NCBI RefSeq assembly: GCF_002149035.1
Contig: NZ_NGFP01000013.1
Location: forward strand, 1 to 50,858
DNA length: 50,858 nucleotides
Origin: Streptosporangium minutum
Lineage (GTDB): Bacteria > Actinomycetota > Actinomycetes > Streptosporangiales > Streptosporangiaceae
Direction of reading: 5' to 3'
Part shown: in pieces, positions 7,309 through 17,266 of the stretch
Layout: each line of letters begins with the position of its first letter
How positions within the stretch are numbered: the stretch's first letter is position 1
Position numbers and translations under genes: made by a program
The notes under the pieces: generated by a model
What the model saw: the letters and a program-made list of their open reading frames with translations, nothing else
The model's database searches: none
Told to the model about the DNA's origin: nothing

Positions 7309-7805
7309 CACAGCACGTCCGGCTCGGCGGGACGGAAGGTGATCTCGGAGCCGAGGCCGGCGCCCACCGCGGCCAGGCGGCACATCAGATCCGCCACGTC
7401 CACCGCCTCCGGCAGCCGCACGTCCGCGATCAGGACGTACAGCCGGCCGCAGAGACGGGACGTCATGCCGGTGATGTCGCCACCGGCTCCGGCGAGCACC
7501 GCGCTGACCGCGGAGATGATGCCGGGGCGGTCGGGGCCGTGAAGCGTCAGCACGTAGCCGAGGCCGTCCGGGTCGCGGCCAGAGTCACGGCGGGACTCGA
7601 CATCGGTCACGGTGACCGCCACCCCGGGGAAGGCCGAGGCCGGCGGCAGCCCGCCGGAGACCAGCAGCATCATCGCGACATGGCCGCCGAGCAGCGTCAT
7701 CGCCGAATCCTCGACGTTCGCGCCACACCCGGCGAGCACCGCGGTCACCTCGGCGATCGTTCCCGGTCTGTCCACTCCCAGCACGGTGATCGCAGACAAG
7801 CCCAC
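7308..7805 (-). CDS. tandem ACT-domain (GcvR-like) regulator
   Basis: A 165-aa soluble protein with two ACT domains, each beginning with a V-D/PDRPG-I pattern (VLGVDRPGTIAEVTAVLAGC near the N terminus and LTLHGPDRPGIISAVSAVLA near residue 88). This is the GcvR/PurU-like tandem-ACT layout used to bind amino acids. No catalytic domain is attached. It starts at GTG 7805 after a G-rich ribosome site and overlaps the deformylase-like gene by ATGA. Coupling to a deformylase-like protein is suggestive, since PurU-type enzymes pair ACT domains with formyl transfer, but any functional link is inference. Confidence 0.8.
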   Translation of the reverse strand: MGLSAITVLGVDRPGTIAEVTAVLAGCGANVEDSAMTLLGGHVAMMLLVSGGLPPASAFPGVAVTVTDVESRRDSGRDPDGLGYVLTLHGPDRPGIISAVSAVLAGAGGDITGMTSRLCGRLYVLIADVRLPEAVDVADLMCRLAAVGAGLGSEITFRPAEPDVL

Positions 7806-7911
7806 CCCCGCCCCCCTCCCGGCTTGGGCTGGGGCTCAAGGGACGAGCATGACGATCAGCAACAAACCCCGACGAGAACCCAGCAGTTTCCCACCTGTGG
7901 GTGCCCGGGAC

Positions 7912-9228
7912 TCAGGACGTCGTGGCCTCGCGGAACTCCGTACGCGGCGCCTCGATCTCTCCGAGTGAGACGGTCTCCCGCTTGAAGAACAGCGCCAAGG
8001 TCCAGTCCGCCATCACACGGACCTTGCGGTTGAGAGTAGGCACCCGCGACAGATGGTAGGTGCGGTGCATGAACCACGCAGGCAATCCGCGAAGCTTGAC
8101 CCCGTAGACGTTGGCGACGCCCTTGTGAAGGCCCAGCCCGGCGACCGATCCGACGTACTTGTGCCGGTAGTCGACCAGTTCCTCTCCGTGGAGCAGGCGG
8201 GTGATGTTGTCGGCGAGGACCTTGGCCTGCCGTACGGCGTGCTGGGCGTTGGGCGCGCAGTACTGGCCCGGGTTGGTCACGTCGGGCACCCCGGCCACGT
8301 CTCCGGCGGAGAAGGCGTCGTCGACCCCGGCGACGGTCAGGCGGGTGGTCGTCTTGATCCGGCCGCGCTCGTCCAGCGGCAGGTCGCCGGCGTTGACGAC
8401 CGGGCTGGGCTTGACGCCGGCGGTCCACACGATGGTCGCCGACTCGAACTCCGAACCGTCGGAGAGCTTGACCAGACCGCCCTCGCAGGAGTCCAGGCGG
8501 GTGTTCATCTTGACCTCGATGCCCCGCTCGCGGAGCTGCTCGGCGGTCCACTTGCCCATCTCGGGGCCGACCTCGGGCAGGATGCGGTCGGTCGCCTCGA
8601 CGAGGACCCAGCGCATGTCCTCGCGGGAGACGGTGCGGTAGTAGCGGACGGCGTCGACGGCCATGTCCTCCAGCTCGGCGAGCGCCTCGACGCCCGCGAA
8701 GCCGCCGCCGATCACGACGAACGTCAGCGCCCTGCGACGCAGAGCCTCGTCGTCGTCGGACTCGGCCCGGTCGAGGAGTTCGAGCACCCGGTTGCGGAGC
8801 GCGATCGACTCGCCGACCGTCTTGAAGCCGATCGCGGCGTCGGCGAGACCGGGGATGGGGAGGGTGCGGGAGATCGAGCCGGCGGCCATGACCACGATGT
8901 CGTAGCCGATCTCGTGCGGCGTGCCGACGTTGGGCGCGAAGGTGACCGTCTTGGCCGCGTGGTTGACCTTGGAGACCTTGCCGTTGAGGATCGTCGCCTT
9001 CCTCAGCACCCGGCGGAGCGGGACCACCACGTGCCGGGGCGAGAGGTTCCCGGCCGCGGCCTCGGGGAGGAAGGGCTGGTAGGTCATGTGGGATTCGGGA
9101 GTGAGGACGGTGATGCGCACGCTGCCGTCGCGCAGTTCCTTGCTGAGCGTGTGCTGCAGGCGCAGCACGGTGTAGAGGCCGACGTAGCCCCCACCGACGA
9201 CCACGATGTGCTTGGAGTTGCGGTTCAC
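7912..9228 (-). CDS. ndh: type II NADH dehydrogenase
   Basis: A 438-aa flavoprotein that oxidises NADH and passes electrons to quinone at the inner face of the membrane without pumping protons. Motifs: FAD-binding GGGYVG near the N terminus, a second dinucleotide fold VVIGGGFAGVEALAE for NADH near residue 170, and AGDVAGVPD near the C-terminal FAD site. I choose GTG 9228, preceded by AAGGA. The ATG at 9276 would place a perfect Rex operator (9255-9272) inside the coding sequence. Rex controls ndh in streptomycetes (established), so the operator supports both the start and the assignment. It lies downstream of the uracil-DNA glycosylase gene but with its own 170-bp promoter region. Confidence 0.85.
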   Translation of the reverse strand: MNRNSKHIVVVGGGYVGLYTVLRLQHTLSKELRDGSVRITVLTPESHMTYQPFLPEAAAGNLSPRHVVVPLRRVLRKATILNGKVSKVNHAAKTVTFAPNVGTPHEIGYDIVVMAAGSISRTLPIPGLADAAIGFKTVGESIALRNRVLELLDRAESDDDEALRRRALTFVVIGGGFAGVEALAELEDMAVDAVRYYRTVSREDMRWVLVEATDRILPEVGPEMGKWTAEQLRERGIEVKMNTRLDSCEGGLVKLSDGSEFESATIVWTAGVKPSPVVNAGDLPLDERGRIKTTTRLTVAGVDDAFSAGDVAGVPDVTNPGQYCAPNAQHAVRQAKVLADNITRLLHGEELVDYRHKYVGSVAGLGLHKGVANVYGVKLRGLPAWFMHRTYHLSRVPTLNRKVRVMADWTLALFFKRETVSLGEIEAPRTEFREATTS

Positions 9229-9254
9229 TTCGGCGCCATCCTTAGATCCAGGCT

Positions 9255-9272
9255 TTGTGAAAGCTTTCACAA
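9255..9272. promoter_or_regulatory. Rex operator upstream of ndh
   Basis: A perfect 18-bp palindrome, TTGTGAAAGCTTTCACAA, matching the actinobacterial Rex consensus TTGTGAA-N4-TTCACAA. It lies 27 bp upstream of the chosen ndh start. A TATGCT sequence (9272-9277, minus strand) could be the -10 element, which would put the operator over the transcription start. Rex represses when the NADH/NAD+ ratio is low, so ndh should be induced when NADH builds up. Confidence 0.85.
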
Positions 9273-9398
9273 GCATACGTCCACCCCGCCGGTCGCGCCA
9301 TGCGCCCTCCAGGCAACTTGCGCCAGTCTTTCCAAAATCGGGATGAACTATCTCCCTTCTCCCCAAAAGTACGGTCAGCACTCTCTTTATGGTCGAGT

Positions 9399-10196
9399 TC
9401 ACGGGGAACGGAGAGCGTTCGCCCTGGTGAAGACCTGGTCAAGCATCTCGGCGGTCACCCGGCCGGTGAAAGTGTTCTGCTGGCTCGGGTGGTAGCACCC
9501 GAGAAGCCAGGCCGGAGCCCCGTCGCGGGAGATCTCCACCTCGGCGCCGTGCCCGAAGGGCGGCCTGGGCCGCGGCAGGTCGTACCCGGCGTCCTTCAGC
9601 GCGGGCCAGACCGCCTGCCAGGCGAAGCCTCCCAGCGCGACCACCACGCGCACGCCGCCGGCGACCAGCGCGACCTCCCGGGACAGCCACGGGAGGCAGG
9701 TGGCCCGCTCCGACGGCTCGGGCTTGTTGGCCGGCGGGGCGCACCGGACGGCGGCCACCATGCGCGTGCCGATGAGCCGCTGCCCGTCGCCCGCGTGGAC
9801 GCTGGTCTCCCGCGCGGCCAGGCCCGTCCGGTGGAGCGAGGCGAACAGCCAGTCCCCGCTGCGGTCCCCGGTGAAGATGCGGCCGGTCCGGTTGCCCCCG
9901 TGCGCGGCCGGGGCCAGTCCGACGATGAGGACCTCCGGCCTCTCATCCCCCCACCCCGCGATGGGCCGTCCCCAGTAGGTCTCCCCGGCGAAGGCCCGCC
10001 GCTTGACCGTCGCGACCTCCTCGCGCCACTCCACCAGGCGCGGGCAGGCCCGGCAGACCGACTGCCGGGCCGTGAGTTCGGCGAGGGTACGGCTCCCGGC
10101 CGCGAGCTCTCTCACCTCGGAGGGGTCATGGGCGACGGGGGTGTCCGGCCGGGCGGGATCGCCCGGCCAGCCGGATCCGGGAGGAACATAGGTCAT
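9399..10196 (-). CDS. family 5 (UdgB-type) uracil-DNA glycosylase
   Basis: A 265-aa DNA-repair glycosylase that excises uracil, and often hypoxanthine, from DNA. Visible motifs: [14 protein letters not shown] (motif 1, lacking the usual Asp/Asn water-activating residue, as in family 5) and [15 protein letters not shown] (motif 2). Cysteines in SVCRACP and in [10 protein letters not shown]...RATCLPWL are placed to bind the family's [4Fe-4S] cluster. Start ATG 10196 has GAGGTC just upstream. It is separated from ndh by a promoter region, so operon membership is uncertain. The family call is firm. Confidence 0.9.
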   Translation of the reverse strand: MTYVPPGSGWPGDPARPDTPVAHDPSEVRELAAGSRTLAELTARQSVCRACPRLVEWREEVATVKRRAFAGETYWGRPIAGWGDERPEVLIVGLAPAAHGGNRTGRIFTGDRSGDWLFASLHRTGLAARETSVHAGDGQRLIGTRMVAAVRCAPPANKPEPSERATCLPWLSREVALVAGGVRVVVALGGFAWQAVWPALKDAGYDLPRPRPPFGHGAEVEISRDGAPAWLLGCYHPSQQNTFTGRVTAEMLDQVFTRANALRSP

Positions 10197-10294
10197 GACC
10201 TCGATGGTGCCCGATCGGACGAGGTCGATGGGCCGGGAGGCCGAGCGCGTCCCGGTCTCCCAGTGGGGAGAGCTCCGGCCCCGGACAGCGAAAA

Positions 10295-10321
10295 GCGGCG
10301 CCCGCCGGAAGCGGGCGCCGC
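10295..10321 (-). terminator. rho-independent terminator of secreted-protein gene
   Basis: A perfect 11-bp GC stem (10295-10305 / 10311-10321, 5-nt loop) followed on the minus strand by TTTT, 40 bases past the stop at 10361. Confidence 0.85.
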
Positions 10322-10360
10322 CTGTTTCAATCAGGACGAGACGCTGAGACGAGACTCGGG

Positions 10361-11779
10361 TCAGGCCTTCGGGGTCCCATCAGCCTTGGGGCAGACCGCC
10401 TCGTAGTCCACGGTGGTCGAGCCGCCGCCGACGATCCCGAACCGGGCGTTGCCGCCCTTGAGGCCGTCCGAAGCGCTGGTGAAGGAGACGGACTTGGTGC
10501 CCTCCGAGGTGAACTCCAGGTCCTCGGACTTCACCACGGAGCCGTTGAGGCTCCAGGTGACGGTGAGCTTGATCGGGCCGGTGGCGTAGATGCTGCCGGT
10601 GCCGGTGACCGAGCCCGCCGGGCAGCCGGCCTCGACCTGCTTGACCGACGTGCCGGCCTGGATCCAGGCCTTCGACGCCGGCGGGGCGGCCTTGCAGGTG
10701 ACCTTGCCCTCGACGGTGCCGCTGGTCGAGCCGCCGTAGATCTCGATCGAGCGCTTGCTGGTCCCGGACGCCGAGGCGGTCCAGGAGTCGCTCACGCTGC
10801 GGCTCTGGTGGCCGTAGCCACGGCCGTCGAAGTAGACGCTCTGCCAGCCGCCCGCGACACCGTCACGGATCCAGCGGTACTTGACCTCACCACGACCGTG
10901 CGAGGCGCTGATCGTGCCGGTGAAGGTGCGGGTGACCGGGCAGTCGCCCTCGTAGTTCGAGGGAGCGTTGACGGAGGCCGAGACCTTCGGCGACCAGTCC
11001 CGGCACGAGATCTTGAAGTAGGCGCGGTTGGAGGAGGCGTCACCCGGGTCGAGGATCTGCAGAACCGCCCAGCCACGCAGGTTCTCGTGCGGCCTGATCA
11101 CGTGGTAGACCTTGCGCGAGCCGTAGACGCGCACGGCGTCCCGGTCGACGACGCGGCCGTTGACGACCCACTGGTAGCGCACCCAGCGCGTGCCGGAGGC
11201 GGTGATGCGGCCGATGAGGGTCGCCTCACAGTTGCGCTCGTCGACCCACGCCTGGGCACCGACGGTGTGGGTGTTGACGACGTGCTTGTCGCCGTCCCAC
11301 TCGTCGTCGCCACAGGAGACCTTGAAGTAGCCCTTGGCGGAGGTGACCTTGCGCGGCGCCAGGACCTGCAGCGCCTGCCAGCCCTTGAGGTCGCCGCCCT
11401 TGAAGGTCGAGGACTCCTTCACCGTGACGTACTTGACGCCCTTGCCCTTGAGCACGAACGTCTTGACGGCGCTCTTGGAGCCGTTCCCGCGCAGCCAGCG
11501 GTAGGCCACGGTGGTCTTGCCCCCGTAGGCCTTCACCTTGATCCGCGAGGAGAACGTCACCCGGGTGGGGCACTCGTCGGAGTTGGACGGGGAGGCCTTC
11601 GTCTTGCTCACCGAGACCGCGGGCCTCGGCGTGGCGGAGGAGGAGGAAGCCACCTTCCCCGCCTGGTTGGTGGAACCGCTGGCCGCCGCTGCGGGCGTGG
11701 CCAGAAGTCCTGCCGCCATCGTCGCCAGCATGGCCGTGCTGGCTCCTACGGCGGCTAGCTTACGAGCTAGTCCGGACAT
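10361..11779 (-). CDS. secreted protein with four Cys-bounded beta modules
   Basis: A 472-aa exported protein that I cannot name. A Sec signal peptide (Lys-containing start, hydrophobic core, ATPAAAA cleavage region near residue 30) is followed by a Ser/Thr/Ala-rich spacer. Then come four related modules of about 80-90 residues. Each opens with a Cys (DECPTRV, RNCEAT, GDCPVT, AGCPAG) and closes with another (VSCG, ISCR, VTCK, AVCP), suggesting one disulfide per Ig-like beta domain. YRW/YQW occurs at the same place in the first three modules. No catalytic motif, sortase site or transmembrane anchor is seen. Start ATG 11779 has GGAG about 10 nt upstream. It is likely a structural or adhesive wall-associated protein (inference). 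Confidence 0.75.
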   Translation of the reverse strand: MSGLARKLAAVGASTAMLATMAAGLLATPAAAASGSTNQAGKVASSSSATPRPAVSVSKTKASPSNSDECPTRVTFSSRIKVKAYGGKTTVAYRWLRGNGSKSAVKTFVLKGKGVKYVTVKESSTFKGGDLKGWQALQVLAPRKVTSAKGYFKVSCGDDEWDGDKHVVNTHTVGAQAWVDERNCEATLIGRITASGTRWVRYQWVVNGRVVDRDAVRVYGSRKVYHVIRPHENLRGWAVLQILDPGDASSNRAYFKISCRDWSPKVSASVNAPSNYEGDCPVTRTFTGTISASHGRGEVKYRWIRDGVAGGWQSVYFDGRGYGHQSRSVSDSWTASASGTSKRSIEIYGGSTSGTVEGKVTCKAAPPASKAWIQAGTSVKQVEAGCPAGSVTGTGSIYATGPIKLTVTWSLNGSVVKSEDLEFTSEGTKSVSFTSASDGLKGGNARFGIVGGGSTTVDYEAVCPKADGTPKA

Positions 11780-11949
11780 GAGGGGATGCTCCGTTTCGTT
11801 AGGAACGAAAGTGCGCTCCGGAGACGGTTGCCGCCCCGACACCAGCTGTGCCGGGCCCCACGGCAAAGCCTCGCTAAAGCTTCTTTACCTAACCATAAAA
11901 CGGAAGGATCCCTCAATACTCCCTCGGCATAGGAAATGTCCAGATGTTG

Positions 11950-12909
11950 TTAAGGTTTAGACACGGACCAGGCGATTCCATCCAGAATGTCGTGTTCACT
12001 GACAACGACATCGGTGAAACCGAACCGTTCCATAATCCGGTCCAGAATCAGCGCACCCGCGCCGATCACGTCGACCCGGCCGGGATGCATGACGGGAATG
12101 GCCGCCCGCTTCTCGTGGCTCATCGCCAGCAGTCGCTCGGAAACCTCGCGGACCCTATTTACCGCAATCCGCGAGTGGTGAATTTTATCCGGATCATATC
12201 CAGGCAGGTCAAGCGCTATTCCCGCGACGGTGGTAACGGAGCCTGCGAGGCCGACCAATGTGAGCGCCCGCTCCACCGCGACCTCCTGGGCGACCCGGTC
12301 GAGCGCCTCGTCGATGTCCGCGACCACGGCCTCCACCACCTCGGCCGACGGCGGGACGCCCGCGTCGCGCAGGTGCCGCTCGGTCAGCCGGACGCAGCCG
12401 ATGTCGACCGACAGCGCGGCCTCCACGTGCGTGGAACCGAGCACGAACTCGGTGGAACCACCGCCGATGTCGACCACGAGGTACGGCGGGCGGGTGCCGT
12501 CGGGGGTGGGCAGGCCGGTCTCGGGCGAGAGCCGTACCAGGTCGCGGGTGGCGCCGGTGAACGACAGCTCCGCCTCCTCGGCGCCCGTGATCACCTCGGG
12601 CTCCACGCCGAAGATCTCGCGCACGCCGTCCACGAAGTCCTGCCGGTTGGCGGCGTCCCTGGTGGCGCTGGTGGCCACCACGCGGACCGCGGAGGCGCCG
12701 TGCTGGTCGATGAGCTTGGCGTAGCCGCGCATCGCGCCGAAGGTGCGCTCCAGAGCCTCCGGAGCCAGCCTGCCGGTCTCGTCCACTCCCTGGCCGAGCC
12801 GGACGATCTCCATCCGCCGCTCGACGTCGGTCAGGGTGTCGGCCTCGATGTCCGCGATGAGCAGACGGACGGAATTGGTGCCACAGTCGATGGCGGCGAC
12901 GCGGGTCAC
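11950..12909 (-). CDS. ppx: Ppx/GppA exopolyphosphatase family phosphatase
   Basis: A 319-aa protein of the sugar-kinase/Hsp70 ATPase fold that hydrolyses polyphosphate or pppGpp. The N-terminal phosphate-binding loop DCGTNSVRLLIAD and the second loop VVDIGGGSTEFVLG are intact. The length is that of the short actinobacterial Ppx form, which lacks the C-terminal HD domain of E. coli Ppx. GTG 12909 overlaps the DUF501 stop (GTGA) and has GAGGAG upstream. The window also carries ppk1 (47.8 kb), so synthesis and breakdown of polyphosphate are both encoded here, though far apart. The choice between Ppx and GppA activity cannot be made from sequence alone. Confidence 0.88.
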   Translation of the reverse strand: MTRVAAIDCGTNSVRLLIADIEADTLTDVERRMEIVRLGQGVDETGRLAPEALERTFGAMRGYAKLIDQHGASAVRVVATSATRDAANRQDFVDGVREIFGVEPEVITGAEEAELSFTGATRDLVRLSPETGLPTPDGTRPPYLVVDIGGGSTEFVLGSTHVEAALSVDIGCVRLTERHLRDAGVPPSAEVVEAVVADIDEALDRVAQEVAVERALTLVGLAGSVTTVAGIALDLPGYDPDKIHHSRIAVNRVREVSERLLAMSHEKRAAIPVMHPGRVDVIGAGALILDRIMERFGFTDVVVSEHDILDGIAWSVSKP

Positions 12910-13520
12910 TTGCTCTCCTCTTCGGTGCTCGCGGTCACGGCCGCCTCTTCGGCGTCCACGGACGGGGACGCCTCTCCGCTCTGCATGGTTCCGGTCCCGG
13001 TCCCGGTCCCGGTCCCGGTCTCCGCGACGGAGCAGCAGGGCCCGTCGGCCCACCACTCACCGAGCGCGTCGAGGGCCTCGCGGCCGAAGGGGTTGACACC
13101 GGGGACCGCCAGCTCGTGCCCGACCAGGGCGTGCAGGCACTTGACCCTGGTCGGCATGCCCCCGGTGCTCTGCATGTCCCTGGGCAGCGGCTCCAGGCCG
13201 TCCTCGGCGGCGGCCTTGTCGCGGCGCGCGACGTAGTCGTCGTGGGCGGCCCGGTAGGCCTGGGCCAGGGCGGGATCCTCGGCGAGCCTGGCCTGCATGG
13301 CCCGCATCATCCCGGAGGTCTCCAGCGTGCCGATGGCCGAGGCCGCCTTCGGGCAGGTCAGGTAGTACAGCGTCGGGAACGGCGAGCCGTCGGGCAGCCG
13401 GGGCGCGGTCTCCACCACATCGGGCAGCCCGCACGGACAGCGGTGCGCCACCGCCCGCAGCCCCCGTGGCGTCCGGCCGAGCTGCCGCTCCACCGCCGCC
13501 ACATCGCGATCATCCACCAT
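12906..13520 (-). CDS. DUF501 domain protein
   Basis: A 204-aa protein of the DUF501 family, which in Actinobacteria regularly sits between the ftsB-like gene and ppx, as here. The N-terminal ~165 residues hold the domain, including the Cys/His-containing AHRCPCGLP and the TGGMPTRVKCLHALVGHELA segment. The C-terminal tail is low complexity, with a TGTGTGTGTG run encoded by five exact ccggtc hexamers, followed by an acidic end. Function is unknown. ATG 13520 is preceded by AGGGGGT; the stop overlaps ppx by GTGA. The repeat makes the tail prone to length variation. Confidence 0.85.
   Translation of the reverse strand: MVDDRDVAAVERQLGRTPRGLRAVAHRCPCGLPDVVETAPRLPDGSPFPTLYYLTCPKAASAIGTLETSGMMRAMQARLAEDPALAQAYRAAHDDYVARRDKAAAEDGLEPLPRDMQSTGGMPTRVKCLHALVGHELAVPGVNPFGREALDALGEWWADGPCCSVAETGTGTGTGTGTMQSGEASPSVDAEEAAVTASTEEESK
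12991..13020. repeat. (ccggtc)5 hexanucleotide repeat
   Basis: Five perfect tandem copies of ccggtc in the 3' part of the DUF501 gene. They encode alternating Thr-Gly on the minus strand. Expansion or loss of units keeps the frame. Confidence 0.95.
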
Positions 13521-13561
13521 CCGTGACACCCCCTGAGAAGACGGCACCCAGGTTATCGGGG

Positions 13562-13969
13562 TCATCCCGCGCCCCCGGCCGCCTTCTGGCCCTTCCCGGT
13601 GTCGGCGGCCTCAACCGACTCCCAGAGCGTCTGGTACCACGGCGGCCTGACGACCTTCTTCTCCCCCGTCGTGCCCTTGCCCTCCGAGCGCTCCCTGCCC
13701 ATGACGACATAGCACTTGTGCCCGGGGTCGCAGTAGAAGAGCCGCTCCCTGGCCTGCCGCTTGATGTAGCCGGGGTCCTGGAGCTGCTTGTGCCGGTCGT
13801 CGAGGGCCTTGATGGCCTCAAGCTCCCTGACCTGCTGCTGCTGGAGCTGGGAGATCTGGCGGCGCTGCGCGATGTACTCCCGCACCGGGTAGGCGAGGCT
13901 CATGGCGATCGCGCACACCACGATCGCGAGGATCGCCGCCCGTCCGGTCAACTGCGGCCGTTTCGCCAT
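13562..13969 (-). CDS. septum formation initiator (FtsB/DivIC family)
   Basis: A 135-aa bitopic membrane protein. A basic N terminus (AKRPQLTGR) is followed by one transmembrane segment (AAILAIVVCAIAMSLAYPV), then a coiled coil (EYIAQRRQISQLQQQQVRELEAI broken into heptads) and the family's DPGYIKRQARERLFYCDPG region. FtsB/DivIC proteins join FtsL and FtsQ in the divisome. Start ATG 13969 has GGGAGAGG upstream. The eno-ftsB order is conserved in Actinobacteria. The C-terminal extension after the DivIC motif is charged and of unknown role. Confidence 0.88.
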   Translation of the reverse strand: MAKRPQLTGRAAILAIVVCAIAMSLAYPVREYIAQRRQISQLQQQQVRELEAIKALDDRHKQLQDPGYIKRQARERLFYCDPGHKCYVVMGRERSEGKGTTGEKKVVRPPWYQTLWESVEAADTGKGQKAAGGAG

Positions 13970-14099
13970 GCACCTCTCCCGTCTGTGCTCCCTGCCGTGC
14001 CACGCACGACGGCCCGGGGGCCTTCCCGCGCCACGACCCGGACGCCACCGGCGCCCTCCGTGCTCCGGCACGGAACCGGACACCGGACGGTCTCCGGCG

Positions 14100-14142
14100 C
14101 GGTACGGCTTGTGCCCGACCAAATCGGGCGCAAGCCGTACCG
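14100..14142 (-). terminator. strong hairpin after enolase
   Basis: A 19-bp stem with a single G-U wobble (14100-14118 / 14124-14142, 5-nt loop) lies directly after the eno stop on the minus strand. No U-tract follows. It may terminate or attenuate before the ftsB-like gene. Confidence 0.75.
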
Positions 14143-14149
14143 TGCGAAA

Positions 14150-15436
<1,287 letters not shown>

Positions 15437-15538
15437 CTAAAGTCGCAGGACAGTTTGCCTCAGAAGCCTATCGATGCCTACCTGTCGGTATGGCGGCCGC
15501 CGTCCCCGCCGGGCCGGTCGTGTGCTCCAATCGAAGGC

Positions 15539-16282
15539 ATGAGCGATCTCACGGCGCTCGACCGGATCCGCGGACTGCTGATCCCGGTCCTGCCGGAGCC
15601 CATCTCCGATCCCGGATATCTGGACCTCCTCGGTGAGGCGTCCCCCGCCGGGTCCCCGGCACAGCGGCTCATGCGTTCGGGCTTCCTGCCGAGGATCTAC
15701 GAGCGGTTCTGGCGGCCCGCGCTGGTCGGGGCGGTGAAGGGCCCGCTCGGGCCGGACACCGGGCAGGAGGAGGCACTGGTCCGCGCGATGCTCGCGCTGG
15801 GGCCCGCCGACCTGGTGCTGGACGTGGCCTGCGGTCCAGGCAACATCACGCGGGCCCTGGCCCGCGACATCGACGACGGGCTGGTCGTGGGGATCGACGC
15901 CTCGGCGACGATGCTCGCCCGCGCGGTCCGCGACACCGCGCCGGGACACATCGGTTACGTGCGGGGAGACGCCGTGAACCTGCCCTTCCGGCCCGCGAGC
16001 TTCGACGCGGTGTCCTGCATGGCCGCGCTCTACCTGTTCGACCGGCCCTTCGAGGCCCTCGCGGGGATGGCCCGGGTGCTCAGGCCCGGCGGCCGTATCG
16101 CCCTCATGACCACCCGGCGGCTGCCGCTGGCCGGCCCGGTCAACGACCTGGTCGGCGCGGTCTCGGGGATCCGCATGTTCGGCGACCGCGAGGTGACCGA
16201 CGCCCTCACCCGGCTCGGCTTCTCCGGGGTGCGCCAGAAGGTCTACGGGCTCATGCAGTTCGTGAGCGGGCGCCTGGCCTGA
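15539..16282 (+). CDS. class I SAM-dependent methyltransferase
   Basis: A 247-aa protein with the class I methyltransferase signature: motif I VLDVACGPGNITRAL (about residues 98-112), the acidic end of strand 2 (VVGIDASATML), GDAVNLPFRPASFDAVSC, and a post-motif RVLRPGGRIALMT. The ~75-residue N-terminal extension resembles small-molecule (UbiE-like) methyltransferases. The substrate cannot be deduced. ATG 15539 follows GAAGG at a short distance. The gene is divergent from eno and convergent with mazG, so it is probably transcribed alone. Confidence 0.8.
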   Translation: MSDLTALDRIRGLLIPVLPEPISDPGYLDLLGEASPAGSPAQRLMRSGFLPRIYERFWRPALVGAVKGPLGPDTGQEEALVRAMLALGPADLVLDVACGPGNITRALARDIDDGLVVGIDASATMLARAVRDTAPGHIGYVRGDAVNLPFRPASFDAVSCMAALYLFDRPFEALAGMARVLRPGGRIALMTTRRLPLAGPVNDLVGAVSGIRMFGDREVTDALTRLGFSGVRQKVYGLMQFVSGRLA

Positions 16283-16290
16283 CCGGCCCC

Positions 16291-17256
16291 TCAGGCGTCG
16301 TCGGAGGCGCCGCCCGTCTCCCAGGCGCGGACCCGGTCGCGGTAGAGGCGGGCGGTGGCGCGCAGCTCGGCCTCCGGATCGAGGCCGGCCGCGTGCGCCT
16401 GCCGTACGAGCTCGAACAGCCGCGCCCCCAGGTCGCCGGCGGCCGGCTCGGCGGGGAGGACGGGGGGAGCCCCGGCGCGCTCGGCGCGGCGCAGGAGCTG
16501 GGCTGCGAGGGAGAGGGCGGGCTGCCCCATCGGGACGCCGTCCAGGACCGACCCCGAGTCGCCGCCGTTCTTGGCCGCGCGCTCGGCCGCCTTGATGGTC
16601 TCCCAGTTGTCGCTGACCTCCTCGGCGCCCTCGACCCGGGTGTCGGCGAACACGTGCGGGTGTCGGCGGACCAGCTTGGAGACGATCCCCTCGGCCACGT
16701 CGTCGATGTCGAAACCGCCGGCGCGGTCATGGGCGACCCGCGCGTGGAAGACCACCTGGAGCAGCAGGTCGCCCAGCTCCTCGCGCAGGGCGGCGTAGTC
16801 GCCCTCCTCGATGGTCTCCAGCACCTCGTAGGCCTCTTCGAGGAGGTACGGCACCAGCGACTCGTGGGTCTGCCCGGCGTCCCACGGGCAGCCGGTCCGG
16901 AGCCGGTCCATCACCGCGACCAGGTCGAGCAGCCGTGCCCCGGGCAGGTCGTAGGAGCCGGGCACGACCTCGATCACCGGCGGGTCCTCAAGCGCCACGG
17001 CCGCGTAGCCGATGGAGCGCATCAGCGCCTCGTCGGCCTCCAGCCACACGACGGTCTCCTCGCGCGCCTGCCGGACCAGGGCGGCCGGATCCGGCGTCAC
17101 GACCTCGACGGCGATCCCCGCGTCGGCGAGGTAGGGCAGGTGCGGATGGTCCGCCGACCCGGTGCGCACCGGACCATCCTCAAGGACCTGCCACGCGCGG
17201 CGGCTGAGCAGCCCCGGGGCGACCCGGGGCGAGGTGGTGACGACGATCAGGGGCAT
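16291..17256 (-). CDS. mazG: MazG nucleoside triphosphate pyrophosphohydrolase
   Basis: A 321-aa house-cleaning enzyme that hydrolyses NTPs and dNTPs to monophosphates and pyrophosphate. The MazG domain starts near residue 108 (VMDRLRTGCPWDAGQTHESL) and carries the metal-binding acidic helices EEAYEVLETIEEGDY and EELGDLLLQVVFHARVA. The first ~100 residues form an extra N-terminal domain, as in other actinobacterial MazG proteins. The C terminus is a second, weaker helical region. It starts at ATG 17256, 10 bases past the foldase-like lipoprotein gene, so the two are probably co-transcribed after mfd. Confidence 0.92.
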   Translation of the reverse strand: MPLIVVTTSPRVAPGLLSRRAWQVLEDGPVRTGSADHPHLPYLADAGIAVEVVTPDPAALVRQAREETVVWLEADEALMRSIGYAAVALEDPPVIEVVPGSYDLPGARLLDLVAVMDRLRTGCPWDAGQTHESLVPYLLEEAYEVLETIEEGDYAALREELGDLLLQVVFHARVAHDRAGGFDIDDVAEGIVSKLVRRHPHVFADTRVEGAEEVSDNWETIKAAERAAKNGGDSGSVLDGVPMGQPALSLAAQLLRRAERAGAPPVLPAEPAAGDLGARLFELVRQAHAAGLDPEAELRATARLYRDRVRAWETGGASDDA

Positions 17257-17266
17257 GCCGTCGAGG

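Noticed and set aside
9229-9402. Longer ndh start codons at 9276 or 9402
   Set aside because: They would put a perfect Rex operator and its promoter inside the coding region and add residues not typical of the family.
8053-9495. Plus-strand 480-codon frame opposite ndh
   Set aside because: A shadow of ndh codon usage; no ribosome site or domain.
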